From an uncultured Prochlorococcus sp. (GTDB lineage Bacteria > Cyanobacteriota > Cyanobacteriia > PCC-6307 > Cyanobiaceae), in the NCBI GenBank assembly GCA_902591865.1, contig CACJCK010000002.1, positions 1 through 64,000 of the forward strand: a DNA stretch of 64,000 bases. Reading direction: 5' to 3'. A program made the position numbers and the translations under genes. How positions within the stretch are numbered: the stretch's first letter is position 1; every line of letters begins with the position of its first letter. The notes under the pieces are model-generated. The model did not search any database, had not been told where the DNA came from, and worked only from the letters and a program-made list of their open reading frames with translations. Below are positions 1-10,601 of the stretch, one piece after another.

Positions 1-156
1 CAATCTTACAAAATAATATTCATCTTAAAGGATGTAGATCCAAAAGATCCTACGGAAGATTTAAGTTCCATATTAAATAATTCTGAGGTAAATTTTGAAA
101 TAGAAAAGATTGAACGTATCTTAGATTCAAACAATAAAAGTATGAATAAAAATTAA
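1..156 (+). CDS. C-terminal fragment of a protein truncated by the window start (ends ...NNKSMNKN)
   Basis: Open frame from base 1 to TAA at 154-156; start lies outside the window. Confidence 0.55.
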   Translation, partial: QSYKIIFILKDVDPKDPTEDLSSILNNSEVNFEIEKIERILDSNNKSMNKN

Positions 157-177
157 TTAAAAATATTCAATAAAATA

Positions 178-816
178 ATGAAAATAACAACAAAAACTGA
201 AGCATTAAATATCGTTGAGACTTCATATTTAGCATCTCTTTCTTCTTTATTATGGGTTGCATTATATTATTTGCCCATTGGGGGAGCTTTATTAAGGTTG
301 ATTTTACCTCTTCCAATTATCCTGTTGCACTTGAGAAGAGGAACTAAAACTGCATTGGAGGGACTCTTAATACAATTTCTACTTTTATTCATAATAATGG
401 GTCCTGTAAGAGGAACTTTATTTTTATTTCCTTATGGGATCTTGGCTTTTTGGTTGGGTTGGTGTTGGTTTAAAGAAAAGAGTTGGAAACTGAGTTTAAG
501 TGTAGGAGTTTTTATTGGAACCCTTGGCTTCTTCCTAAGAGTGATAGCATTATCTACTTTGGTTGGAGATAATCTTTGGGTGTTAATTACTAGAGCGAGT
601 TATGGTCTAATAGAAAAGATCATTGGATTATTTAATTTACCTGTATCTCCCTCAATTTTGAGCATCCAATTAGGTGCAATTTTATTAATAATTTTTCAAG
701 AAATAGTTTATGTTCTAACGGTACACATTGTTGCCTATTCTCTGTTTCCAAGATTTAAATTAACTATCCCAGATCCTCCAAGATTATTAAATAGCTTGGT
801 TAATTTAAATAATTGA
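178..816 (+). CDS. DUF2232-type multi-TM membrane protein
   Basis: ORF 212 aa, repeated hydrophobic segments; stop overlaps the next gene's start (TTGA). Confidence 0.75.
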   Translation: MKITTKTEALNIVETSYLASLSSLLWVALYYLPIGGALLRLILPLPIILLHLRRGTKTALEGLLIQFLLLFIIMGPVRGTLFLFPYGILAFWLGWCWFKEKSWKLSLSVGVFIGTLGFFLRVIALSTLVGDNLWVLITRASYGLIEKIIGLFNLPVSPSILSIQLGAILLIIFQEIVYVLTVHIVAYSLFPRFKLTIPDPPRLLNSLVNLNN

Positions 817-1985
817 ACAAAGAAAGAATGTATATTACAGAATTAGGGATAAAATTTTTTGGAAATGAATCCAATAAAAAAAGTCAGATTAATAAGATAG
901 AAATACTGAAAAAGAATTTAAATAATTTTAAAATATTTCTTGTAATTGCAGGAACTAACACTTCGCAAATTCCTGGAATTTCAGCTGCAGGTATAAATGC
1001 AAAATCAAGAAGAAAAACTGCCCTCGCAGATGCCGAATTTTTGCTTGAGGGCGCTTCAAACGATCATAAATATAAATTGCCTCTCCTTAATGCAGGAGTA
1101 ACTCCTGCTCTAATAAGTCATGTTTGTTCAAAGCTTATAAAAATTTATCCAGTCATTGTTCCTCTGGGAATAGGAGTAAAACCCTACTTTAAGCATTTGG
1201 TTGTGGAAGATGGAGATTTTGGTCCGTCAAATTGTCTTACTACTGGTAAATCTATGTCCAAAGAGAGAGTTATAAATCTCTATAAAAGCGGTCTTGCGAT
1301 AGGAAAATCCTCAAAACAGCCCATCTTAATTTCTGAATCTGTACCAGGTGGTACCACAACTGCTCAGGCAGTAATGGAAGCTTTTGGTTTGCAGGTATCT
1401 AATTTAGTAGGTAGTAGTTTATTTAAAGCGCCAAGAGAACTAAGAAGAAAAGTAGTTCAAAAAGGACTTTTAAATGCAAATCTCAAGACTGATTTTGACT
1501 CTTTTGATGTCGTCGCGGCGGTAGGTGATCCTTTCCAAGCTTTCTCAATGGGTCTACTAATTGGTGCTAGGTTAGTAAAACAACCTGTCATATTGTCTGG
1601 CGGAAGTCAGATGTTAGCGGTCATTTTGCTTGTACTAGAATTCTTAGAGGTAAAAAATAAAGATGACTTTATTGAAGATGTTTTTATTGCAACAACTGGG
1701 TGGCTTTTGAAAGATAATTCTCTAAGTGATTTATTAAATCTAATTAATGAAAAATATGATGTCAAATTATTAGGTTTAGCAAGTCCTTTAAATTTTAAAT
1801 CTTCAAAATACAAAGAATTGAAGGATTATGAATTAGGGCATGTAAAAGAAGGTGTAGGTGCTGGTGGGATATCATTGCTTGCGTTCTTAGATGGATTTAA
1901 AAATGAAGAAATAGTTGCATTGTGTCAACAAAATCTGGAAATGATGAAAAGCCTAGGTCAAATTTCTTTAGAGAAGGATTGCTGA
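813..1985 (+). CDS. Nicotinate-nucleotide--dimethylbenzimidazole phosphoribosyltransferase-like protein (CobT-related)
   Basis: 390 aa; motifs such as ESVPGGTTTAQAVMEAFG and VVAAVGDPFQAF typical of the cyanobacterial/archaeal CobT-like family; TTG start. Confidence 0.75.
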   Translation: MNKERMYITELGIKFFGNESNKKSQINKIEILKKNLNNFKIFLVIAGTNTSQIPGISAAGINAKSRRKTALADAEFLLEGASNDHKYKLPLLNAGVTPALISHVCSKLIKIYPVIVPLGIGVKPYFKHLVVEDGDFGPSNCLTTGKSMSKERVINLYKSGLAIGKSSKQPILISESVPGGTTTAQAVMEAFGLQVSNLVGSSLFKAPRELRRKVVQKGLLNANLKTDFDSFDVVAAVGDPFQAFSMGLLIGARLVKQPVILSGGSQMLAVILLVLEFLEVKNKDDFIEDVFIATTGWLLKDNSLSDLLNLINEKYDVKLLGLASPLNFKSSKYKELKDYELGHVKEGVGAGGISLLAFLDGFKNEEIVALCQQNLEMMKSLGQISLEKDC

Positions 1986-2984
1986 ATGTTTTCAAAATTT
2001 GTTTCTAGAAGAGAATTTTTAAATTGTGGTAAACTTTCTCTTTTATTCCTCTTAAACTCTTGCAGTTCTACTCCTAATAAAGTAAAAATTGCATTTCAAA
2101 ATTCTTTTTATCCAAAATCTTTTAAAGATACGATTCCAAAAGATTGGAAGCAGGAAAAAATTAATTTTAAAAGTATCCAGCAACAAAAAAATAGAAACAC
2201 AATTTTCGATTCTGACTTTACTTTAATAAACGATGGATGGGTTAATAGTATAGATTTCGCAAAATTTGAAAAAATAATTGATTACCCACTGATCGAAAAT
2301 TTGGATAAGAGATCTAAAGATTTTTTGGGAAGTTTCAATCAACTTCAGAGAAGTAAATTATTTCCTATTGGCGTAGTACCTTTTACAATTATTATAAAAA
2401 ATAATAAAGAACTAATAAATTCAGCAAGAACTTCTTGGGATTTTCTTCTTTCTAAAAAATTAACTGGGAAAATTATTTTTCCACAAAGTCCTAGAATAAT
2501 TTTGTCAATTGCTCAAAGAATTAATTCATCTAATTCTTTAAAAAAACTTAAAAGCCAAGCAATGTTATTTGATGATAAAAATATGCTCAATTGGCTGATT
2601 AATTCTGATGCTTGTGTTGCAATAGTTCCTTATAGTCTTTGCTCAAAATATTTAAAAATAGATCCAAGACTTTCTTTAGTTTTCCCAAGTCAAGGAGTAC
2701 CTTTAATGTGGCATTTTCTACTTAGTCGATCAAATCTAAATAATGCAATATTAATTAAATGGATCAAATCTTTAGAAAATAAATTAACTGTAGATAAATT
2801 AGTAAGCCAGGGATGGTATTTACCATTCAGTAGTGATTATTTACAAAGTAAATACAAAACTGAAATGTTCCCCATCTCAGGGCCTTCTGAGAAATGTTGG
2901 GAAAATAGTTGGTCTTTTCCTGTCCTAACAAATGAACAAAAAGTTAATCTTAAAAATTTCTGGAATGAATCTTTAACCCCATAA
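1986..2984 (+). CDS. Putative lipoprotein, periplasmic substrate-binding-like
   Basis: N-terminus MFSKFVSRREFLNCGKLSLLFLLNSCSS: twin-arginine-like RREF followed by lipobox-like LLNSC. Confidence 0.6.
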   Translation: MFSKFVSRREFLNCGKLSLLFLLNSCSSTPNKVKIAFQNSFYPKSFKDTIPKDWKQEKINFKSIQQQKNRNTIFDSDFTLINDGWVNSIDFAKFEKIIDYPLIENLDKRSKDFLGSFNQLQRSKLFPIGVVPFTIIIKNNKELINSARTSWDFLLSKKLTGKIIFPQSPRIILSIAQRINSSNSLKKLKSQAMLFDDKNMLNWLINSDACVAIVPYSLCSKYLKIDPRLSLVFPSQGVPLMWHFLLSRSNLNNAILIKWIKSLENKLTVDKLVSQGWYLPFSSDYLQSKYKTEMFPISGPSEKCWENSWSFPVLTNEQKVNLKNFWNESLTP

Positions 2985-4115
2985 TCTTTTTGTCGGAGTT
3001 TCAATTAATAAGTTATGGGTTTGCTTTAATAAATCAGGTATATCTAATTTACTAGGACATTTAGGAACACATTCATTGCATTCTTGACAAAATGAGGAAT
3101 TTTTTTCTTCCCACCAGTGGCCAGCTTTTCCTATTAAATTGTATCTTTCTTTTGAAAATTCTAATTGGCCATAACCAATAGATATATTCCTTAAACGAAG
3201 TATTTCTGGAATAGGTATTTCATTTGGGCAGGGTAGACAACATCTGCATTGTTCACATTTAGTTGAGCTTAATCTTTCATTAGCAACTTTCTCAATTTTA
3301 TTCAGGGCGCTTTTTTCAAGTTTTGTAAGCTTCTCTATGGAGTTTTTAAGTTTTTGAGCAAATTCAAAATCTTTTTTATTTGTAGCCCCCAAAGATAAAG
3401 TCGTAATGCCCTTTGCCAAGAGAAATCGATATGCTAATTCTAATGGATGAAAAGGCTTTGAGGCCTCTAACAAAATATCACTTGGAGAATATAATCTACC
3501 GCCTTTATCAGCAGGAGATATTGCTAATACTCCCATACCTTTTTTTATAGCTTCCTCTGCCAAAGTAATTTTAGATTGATCTAAATAATGTAAATGTAGA
3601 CTACAAAAACTAAAAACTTCACAGTTAATTGCTTCTTTAATTAATGAATAACTTCCGTGTGAACTAAAACCAACTTGATCAACTAGTTCCTTCTCAAGTA
3701 TCCATGATATGAATTTCTTACCCTCTCCAGCTAGAACCCAATCTAGATGTTGTTTTAAGTTGAGTCCGTGAATTGCAAGATTATTAATTTTCTCGCGATT
3801 TAAATTTTTAAGAGACTTTTTAAAATTATTTTTTAAAAAGTCAAAATCTCCCTTTGGTAAAACTTTGGAAGTAATCACCCAATTTTTTTCTTCTATCTTC
3901 TCTTCTATTGCTAGTTTTTTTATTGAATTTCCAATAAGTGATTCAGCATCACCATATGAAGGTGCTGTTTCTATATGGTTAATTCCTACATAATATGCAT
4001 TTTTTATTATGCTATACATTTTTTCCAGACTTTCAGTTGCCCGCATTGTCCCTAAAGTGAATAAGCTCACCTTCGCCCCTCTACCAAATGATCTTTTTTG
4101 TGAATTAATAATCAT
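2973..4115 (-). CDS. Aldo/keto reductase with C-terminal 4Fe-4S ferredoxin-like domain
   Basis: AKR-type fold sequence; CxxCRCCLPCPNEIPIP and CQECNECVPKCPSKLDIP cysteine motifs. Confidence 0.8.
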   Translation of the reverse strand: MIINSQKRSFGRGAKVSLFTLGTMRATESLEKMYSIIKNAYYVGINHIETAPSYGDAESLIGNSIKKLAIEEKIEEKNWVITSKVLPKGDFDFLKNNFKKSLKNLNREKINNLAIHGLNLKQHLDWVLAGEGKKFISWILEKELVDQVGFSSHGSYSLIKEAINCEVFSFCSLHLHYLDQSKITLAEEAIKKGMGVLAISPADKGGRLYSPSDILLEASKPFHPLELAYRFLLAKGITTLSLGATNKKDFEFAQKLKNSIEKLTKLEKSALNKIEKVANERLSSTKCEQCRCCLPCPNEIPIPEILRLRNISIGYGQLEFSKERYNLIGKAGHWWEEKNSSFCQECNECVPKCPSKLDIPDLLKQTHNLLIETPTKRLWG

Positions 4116-4227
4116 CCAAATATGATCAATTTCTTTTTATTTACTCTTTAATTTATTTATAGTTTAAAATGATTTAAAGTAAATTAAAGTAAATACAAAA
4201 TTTTGCAAAAATATTTTTCTTAAATCT

Positions 4228-4881
4228 ATGTTCACAGGAATAATTCAATCAATTGGAAAACTAAAAAAAGAAAAAAATATTTTAGAAATTGAAATTCTAG
4301 ATAATTTATTTGATATTGCAATAGGCGACAGCATATCTATTGATGGCATTTGTTTGACAGTTAAAGAGATTTTTCAAAATAAATTTACTGTTGATGTCAG
4401 TGAGGAAACATTAAATAAAACAACTTTAGGAGTAAAGTCGAACCTGAATCAGATTGTTAATTTAGAGCCAGCTCTTAGGGTGTCTGACCGTCTAGGAGGG
4501 CATATAGTCAGTGGACATGTTGATGGCATTGGAACAGTTGAGAATATAGAAAAATTAGAGAAATCTTGGCTTTTATCTATAAAGTGGAAAAATAATAATT
4601 TTTCAAAATATGTAGTTAATAAAGGCAGTATTTGTGTAAATGGTATTAGTCTTACAATTGCAAAATATAAGCAGGAAGGAGAAATATTTACTATTGCGAT
4701 AATTCCTCATACTTGGCATAATACAAATCTGAATAAATTAAATGTCGGTGATAGCGTAAACCTTGAGGCAGATGCACTAATTAAATATGTAGAGAAATTA
4801 CTTTTATTTAATAAAAATAGTAATCAAGATTTATCTTCAAATAATATTTCTTCGGAGTGGCTTAAAGAAAACGGTTGGTAA
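4228..4881 (+). CDS. ribE: Riboflavin synthase alpha subunit
   Basis: MFTGIIQSIGK, GGHIVSGHVDGIG lumazine-binding repeats. Confidence 0.93.
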   Translation: MFTGIIQSIGKLKKEKNILEIEILDNLFDIAIGDSISIDGICLTVKEIFQNKFTVDVSEETLNKTTLGVKSNLNQIVNLEPALRVSDRLGGHIVSGHVDGIGTVENIEKLEKSWLLSIKWKNNNFSKYVVNKGSICVNGISLTIAKYKQEGEIFTIAIIPHTWHNTNLNKLNVGDSVNLEADALIKYVEKLLLFNKNSNQDLSSNNISSEWLKENGW

Positions 4882-4893
4882 AGATATGTTTTT

Positions 4894-5247
4894 TTAATTT
4901 AATGGAATCAGATAAATAGTTTTTGACTCTTTTTTAAGATCGATTTTAAATTCCTGACCAGGCTCTAGACCTAATTTTTTTGTGTAAGCATGACCAATTA
5001 ATAGGTTCCCATTGCCATGAACTTTAGTTTTGAATTCTGTCTGTCTGCCTCTGGAAGATCTATTACTATTTTTCCCCTGACGACGATTTCCTATTTTGTA
5101 ACCCTTAGCTTCGATAAGCGCCCTATAAAAACTTTTTTTTAATATTCTTCCGCTAGGACTTATGTACCCACAACCTTTTGCTATCTCATCTTCAGATTTT
5201 TTGCTTAATAATTTCGTTTTTTCAAGAAGTTCTTTTCCTTCTAGCAT
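4894..5247 (-). CDS. Cyanobacterial AbrB-like (cyAbrB) transcriptional regulator
   Basis: C-terminal AbrB-like segment FKTKVHGNGNLLIGHAYTKKLGLEPGQEFKI with basic linker. Confidence 0.8.
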   Translation of the reverse strand: MLEGKELLEKTKLLSKKSEDEIAKGCGYISPSGRILKKSFYRALIEAKGYKIGNRRQGKNSNRSSRGRQTEFKTKVHGNGNLLIGHAYTKKLGLEPGQEFKIDLKKESKTIYLIPLN

Positions 5248-5344
5248 TATCTGACAAATTTATAATTATATATTCTTACTAAAAAGGAGAATAGTGGCAA
5301 TATAAATTAATAAAAAATATATTTATTTTTTTAAATTTAGTTGT

Positions 5345-5947
5345 TTATAAAAGATATAAAATAATAAATAAAATAATCCATATTCCATCTACAAAATGCC
5401 AGTACAATTCTACAGCTTCCAATGGGAACATATTTTGACTACTTAATCTTCCGCCATTGATTCTCGATTGCCAAGCAATAATTAAAATCATTAAAGTGCC
5501 TAAAGTGACATGTAATCCATGAAAACCAGTAAGAGCATAAAAAGTACTTGCAAATAAATTATCGGTTAATCCAAAAGGTAAATGAAAATATTCAAATAAT
5601 TGACAAATTAAAAATATAATTCCAAGAAAAGCAGTGAAAAATAACCATTTTCGGGAATCTGATTTTTTATCTTTTAAAAGTGCTTTGCCTGCTTTATGGA
5701 AAGTTGCACTACTCACAAGTAACAAAATTGTATTGAGTGTAGGTATTGGTAGTTCTAATTCATAAATCGCACCTTCAGGCAATGGATTTACTGCTTTATA
5801 AGTTAAATAAGCTGCAAAGAATCCAGCAAAAGTCATTCCGTCAGCAATTAGGAAAGTTACAAGACCAAACATTCTGAAGTCTTCATGTGTTTCATTAACT
5901 TCGGAATTATTTTTTTGAATTTCTTTTGAGCTATCTAGAGTTGTCAT
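5345..5947 (-). CDS. ctaE: Cytochrome c oxidase subunit III
   Basis: Multi-TM, FHGLHVTLGT and YWHFVDGIWIILFI motifs; operon with ctaD/ctaC. Confidence 0.95.
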   Translation of the reverse strand: MTTLDSSKEIQKNNSEVNETHEDFRMFGLVTFLIADGMTFAGFFAAYLTYKAVNPLPEGAIYELELPIPTLNTILLLVSSATFHKAGKALLKDKKSDSRKWLFFTAFLGIIFLICQLFEYFHLPFGLTDNLFASTFYALTGFHGLHVTLGTLMILIIAWQSRINGGRLSSQNMFPLEAVELYWHFVDGIWIILFIILYLL

Positions 5948-5953
5948 TTGTTT

Positions 5954-7579
5954 TTATTTTTGTTCAGAAATTTCTTTACCATATCCATAAGGTTCTTCAA
6001 CTAATGGAGCTTCTCCTTCCCAATTTTCAACAGGAGGTGGAGAAGATGTTAACCATTCAGGTGTAAGAGCATTCCAAGGATTATTTCCAGCATCTTTTCC
6101 ATGTCTCACACTAAGGAATACATTGATTAAAAAAGGAATTGTACTTATAGCCATCAAAAGAGCCCCAAGGCTACTAATTTGATTAACAAACTGGAATTGA
6201 GGATCATATTCTGCAACTCTTCTTGGCATTCCATTTAAACCAAGCCAATGTTGAGGAGCAAAGCACAAGTTGAATCCAATAAAGGTAATGATAAAATGTA
6301 AAATTCCTAATTTTTCATTGAGCATTTTGCCAGTTACTTTGGGGAACCAATGATAAATTGAAGAGAAAATAATAAAAACAGTTCCTCCATAAACTATGTA
6401 ATGAAAATGGGCTACAACGAAATAGGTATCATGTACGTGAATATCGAAAGGTACCTGTGCTAAAGCAACTCCTGTAATACCTCCAAAAACAAAATTTATA
6501 ATAAATCCGCAAGAGAATAACATTGCACTATTGATTGAAATTTTACCTCCCCATAATGTTGCAACCCAATTGAAAAATTTTATACCTGTTGGAACAGCAA
6601 TAAATGCTGTGGCGATAGTAAAGAACAATCTCATCCAAGGAGGAGTTCCACTCGTAAACATGTGATGCGCCCAAACAACTAAACCTAAAACTACTATCCC
6701 CATTATTGAAAAAACCATTGTTGTATATCCAAAAAGTGGTTTTCTAGCATGTATAGGAAGTATTTCACTAACTAAACCAAAGGCAGGAAGGACCATAATG
6801 TATACAGCTGGATGAGAATAAAACCAAAATAAATGCTGATAAACTACGACATTGCCACCTAAAACAGGATTGAAAAAACCTGTATTAGCAATTATATCGA
6901 AGCTAAGAAGAATTAAAGTACCTGCTAAAACAGGAGTAGACAAAACAACTAATAGACTTGTTCCAAGCATTGCCCAGCAATACATTGGCAATTGCATGAG
7001 TTTTAATCCCGGCCTTCTTAATTTGATAATGGTCGCTATAAAGTTTATTCCACCAAATATAGAACTGCCTCCAAGTAATAGAACGCTCAGAATCCAAATA
7101 ATTTGTCCCGATTGAGGAGTAGTTATGCTCAAAGGTGGATAAGCCGTCCATCCGGCCTGAGCAGCACCCTCAACAAAATAGCTTGCTACCAGCATCAAAC
7201 CTGAAGGAGGAATTAACCAAAAAGCTACGGCATTTAACCTTGGGAATGCCATATCTCTCGCACCTACATAAAATGGAATTAAATAATTTCCAAAAGCACC
7301 GTTTACTACAGGCACTATCCAAAGGAATATCATTATTGTTCCGTGTAAAGTTAAAACTTGGTTATAAACATCTCTTGGCATAAAATCAGACATTGGACTT
7401 GCTAGTTCAATTCTTATAGCGCTCGCTAAGGTTCCTCCTATTAAATAGAAAAGAAAACCGCAAACTAAGTATTGTATGCCAATTACTTTATGATCAAGGC
7501 TAAAACTAAAGTATCTAAGCCATCCTTTAGGTTGAAGACTTTCATTATTCGTTTTTTGTGGATCAATTGATATTGTCAT
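5954..7579 (-). CDS. ctaD: Cytochrome c oxidase subunit I
   Basis: HLFWFYSHPAVYIMVLP, HDTYFVVAHFHYIVYGG; 541 aa. Confidence 0.97.
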   Translation of the reverse strand: MTISIDPQKTNNESLQPKGWLRYFSFSLDHKVIGIQYLVCGFLFYLIGGTLASAIRIELASPMSDFMPRDVYNQVLTLHGTIMIFLWIVPVVNGAFGNYLIPFYVGARDMAFPRLNAVAFWLIPPSGLMLVASYFVEGAAQAGWTAYPPLSITTPQSGQIIWILSVLLLGGSSIFGGINFIATIIKLRRPGLKLMQLPMYCWAMLGTSLLVVLSTPVLAGTLILLSFDIIANTGFFNPVLGGNVVVYQHLFWFYSHPAVYIMVLPAFGLVSEILPIHARKPLFGYTTMVFSIMGIVVLGLVVWAHHMFTSGTPPWMRLFFTIATAFIAVPTGIKFFNWVATLWGGKISINSAMLFSCGFIINFVFGGITGVALAQVPFDIHVHDTYFVVAHFHYIVYGGTVFIIFSSIYHWFPKVTGKMLNEKLGILHFIITFIGFNLCFAPQHWLGLNGMPRRVAEYDPQFQFVNQISSLGALLMAISTIPFLINVFLSVRHGKDAGNNPWNALTPEWLTSSPPPVENWEGEAPLVEEPYGYGKEISEQK

Positions 7580-8379
7580 AAATTCACCTCTGGTTTTTTA
7601 TTTTTGTTAAACCATTTGTTGTAATCAGATTCTTCTTCAACAATTATGGAGGCTCTCATACCTCCATGATAAGGACCACATAATTCCGCGCAAATTATCG
7701 GATATTTTCCTATTTTTGTAGGAGTGAAATTTAGAATAGTGGGTTGTCCAGGAATAATATCCTGTTTAATTCTGAACTCTGGTACCCAAAAAGCATGAAT
7801 GACATCTTTGGATTCCATTTTCATTGATACTTTTTGATCAACAGGAACGTGTAGTTCTCCTGATATGAAATTGCCATTGGGATAATTGAATAGAAATGCA
7901 AATTGCATAGCTGAAACTTCAATTGATAAATTATTTATTGCTTTTTCACTATCAGAAGTTTGACTTATTCCAGCCCATATTTTTTCAGTGTTAGAACTCA
8001 TCATTTCGTGGCTATGATTTAGTTCTTTCATTCCTCCCATTCGATCGTAGATATTGTAACTATATAAACCTATTAGTAAAACAATTATTGAAGGGATAAT
8101 TGTCCATACAATTTCCAAGCTTAAATTACCCTCTAAAGCTATACCATCGCCAATCTGATCATTTCTTTTCCTAAACTTAAATAAGCTGTAAACAACTGCT
8201 ATTGTCATGCCTATAAAAATAATTAATCCAATGATGAAAAGAATTTGAAAAAGTTCATCGTAAATTGGTGCATTAATACTTGCTTCTGCTGGTAGCAAAT
8301 TTACATTAAAACCAATCCAAAAAGATATAGCAAAAACGAGCGAAATAACGAGTATTAAATAAATGTTTTTATTTAACAA
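7576..8379 (-). CDS. ctaC: Cytochrome c oxidase subunit II
   Basis: CuA motif CAELCGPYHGGM; overlaps ctaD start by 4 bp. Confidence 0.96.
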   Translation of the reverse strand: MLNKNIYLILVISLVFAISFWIGFNVNLLPAEASINAPIYDELFQILFIIGLIIFIGMTIAVVYSLFKFRKRNDQIGDGIALEGNLSLEIVWTIIPSIIVLLIGLYSYNIYDRMGGMKELNHSHEMMSSNTEKIWAGISQTSDSEKAINNLSIEVSAMQFAFLFNYPNGNFISGELHVPVDQKVSMKMESKDVIHAFWVPEFRIKQDIIPGQPTILNFTPTKIGKYPIICAELCGPYHGGMRASIIVEEESDYNKWFNKNKKPEVNL

Positions 8380-8592
8380 TTGATCTCTAAGATTGAATTT
8401 ATATTCTAAAGATATTCAATTTTTTTAATCCTGCATCCTTTGTTAAAAGAAAATCATTTAAATTCACAACTTCTTAAGATTTATGAAATAAAAGGCGTAT
8501 TTTTAATAACTTTTTAGAGTTAATTGTCAGGAAAAAAAGATTAAATTAGTAAATTATTTTTTAAATTAAACATATTAATTTTTAATTAATGT

Positions 8593-9567
8593 TTGGTTTT
8601 TGAATCTAATTTATTATGCAAAATAATAGGTTTTATCCATTTGATTAACAACCAATTATATAAATCAAAATATCTGACAATTTTTAAAAGGTTGGGAAGT
8701 CATAGTGTATTCGCACTTATAGCACTAATCGTAATTGGAGGTGCTACGAGAGTCATGGAGGCGGGACTTGCCTGTCCAGACTGGCCATTATGTTATGGAT
8801 CTTTTTTGCCTTTTAAACATATGAATCTAAGAGTATTTCTAGAGTGGTTTCATCGTCTAGATGCTTTTCTGGTTGGAATATTAATTCTTTTTAAATTTGC
8901 GCTTTCAATTATTTGGAAAAATAAAATTCCACATTGGTTACCTAAAACTTATTCATTACTACTTTTTCTCGTTATTGTCCAAGGATCCTTTGGAGCTTTA
9001 ACAGTAATAAACCTGCTTGATTCATATACTGTTACTAGTCATCTTTTAATAGCTTTTCTACTTCTCATTACAACAATTTCAATAAATCAAAATTTAGAAA
9101 ATGACGACATTGAAGAGCCATTAATTTGGTGGAGATTATTATTGTTTGTTCCTCTTTTACTTACTCTGATTCAATCTTTTATTGGCGTAAGGCTTTCATC
9201 AACTTGGTCATCACATATTTGCTTATCTTTTAAGAAACAATGTCTAATTCTAGATATTCATAAATTATTTGCTTTTCCAATTGCATTCTCAATTTTATTG
9301 ATTATTGCTATTGCAATTTATAAGAGAAGTTTGCTTAATGATAATTGGAAATATCTCACAACAATTATTTTTCTCTTCTTTTCCCAAATTACTTTGGGTG
9401 TTTTAAGTCTTAAAACAAATTTGAATGAACCTATTTTTATTATCGGTCATCAACTTAACGCCTCTTTATTTATTGCGATATTAACAAAATTAATTTTTAG
9501 AAATCCTTTTACCAAAAAAGGTCTAAACCACTCCCTTAATCCCCAAACGGTCGGTATCAACTCATGA
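8593..9567 (+). CDS. ctaA: Heme A synthase (CtaA/Cox15)
   Basis: [33 protein letters not shown] start, true start could be further downstream. Confidence 0.92.
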   Translation: MVFESNLLCKIIGFIHLINNQLYKSKYLTIFKRLGSHSVFALIALIVIGGATRVMEAGLACPDWPLCYGSFLPFKHMNLRVFLEWFHRLDAFLVGILILFKFALSIIWKNKIPHWLPKTYSLLLFLVIVQGSFGALTVINLLDSYTVTSHLLIAFLLLITTISINQNLENDDIEEPLIWWRLLLFVPLLLTLIQSFIGVRLSSTWSSHICLSFKKQCLILDIHKLFAFPIAFSILLIIAIAIYKRSLLNDNWKYLTTIIFLFFSQITLGVLSLKTNLNEPIFIIGHQLNASLFIAILTKLIFRNPFTKKGLNHSLNPQTVGINS

Positions 9568-10565
9568 ACAGTAGTAACTTAGAAAACTTAAACTATAAAT
9601 CTTCAATTAGGGATGAAGTTGTACCTTCAAGAAAAAGATTAACTTTGCCGCCTTGGCTTGAAGTAGCAAAACCCAGATTAATCCCACTTTTACTGGCAAC
9701 AACTTTGGGAGGAATGGCTTTAACAGAAGAATGGCCTTTGTCTTCCCCGAAACTTATCTGCACTCTAGGAGGAGGCGCTTTGGCAGCAGCAGCAGCAGGA
9801 GCTCTTAATTGCTTGTGGGAAATGGAATTAGATAAAAGGATGACAAGAACTAGCAAAAGAGCTTTGCCTGCAGGAAAGTTGTCATCTGAGACTGTATTTT
9901 TAGCCGCCGTTTCATGTACTTTGGCAGCTTCGATGCTTTTAGTAAGTGGTGTAAATTATTTGGCTGCGGGTTTAACTCTTCTTGGTTTATTTAGCTACGT
10001 AATCTTATATACAGTTATTTTGAAACCTCGTACAACAAAAAATATTGTTTTCGGAGGAGTTGCTGGTGCGATACCACCCTTAGTTGGAGCCTCTGCTGCC
10101 ACAGGCCATGTAGGTCTAAGTGGTTGGTGGTTGTTTGGTTTAGTAATATTATGGACTCCAGCTCATTTTTGGGCACTTGCAATTTTATTGAAGGATGATT
10201 ACGCATCCGTTGGTATTCCTATGCTCCCTTCTGTTAAAGGATCTGTTTTTACTGCTAAAGCGATTTCCCGTTACGGATGGGCAACAGTTTTAATGAGTAT
10301 TATGGGAATCTTTGCTCTACCTGAAGGGGGTCTCTTGTACGGAATTATGTTATTGCCATTTAATGGAAGACTTTTGCAATTAATAAGTGAATTAAAGAAA
10401 TCTCCTGATGATCTTTCAAGAGCAAAGTCTCTTTTTAGGTGGTCTATTCTCTACATGTTTGGCATTTGTCTTTTGTTATTAATTTCCAGAACCCAACTAT
10501 CCGTAGAATTTGAGCAGCAATCTATGCAAATATTTTTATATATTATATCCCTACTTAGTAATTAA
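9564..10565 (+). CDS. ctaB: Protoheme IX farnesyltransferase
   Basis: UbiA-family; [27 protein letters not shown] overlap with ctaA. Confidence 0.95.
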   Translation: MNSSNLENLNYKSSIRDEVVPSRKRLTLPPWLEVAKPRLIPLLLATTLGGMALTEEWPLSSPKLICTLGGGALAAAAAGALNCLWEMELDKRMTRTSKRALPAGKLSSETVFLAAVSCTLAASMLLVSGVNYLAAGLTLLGLFSYVILYTVILKPRTTKNIVFGGVAGAIPPLVGASAATGHVGLSGWWLFGLVILWTPAHFWALAILLKDDYASVGIPMLPSVKGSVFTAKAISRYGWATVLMSIMGIFALPEGGLLYGIMLLPFNGRLLQLISELKKSPDDLSRAKSLFRWSILYMFGICLLLLISRTQLSVEFEQQSMQIFLYIISLLSN

Positions 10566-10601
10566 ATTAGATGTAAAATGTTTTTTAAATAAATAGTAAG
10601 T

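Noticed and set aside
4116-4227. FMN riboswitch upstream of ribE
   Set aside because: Gap is short and AT-rich; no recognisable conserved RFN element
6852-7383. ORFs opposite or out of frame with ctaD (6852-7115 +, 6903-7151 -, 7135-7383 +)
   Set aside because: Shadows of the strongly supported ctaD frame
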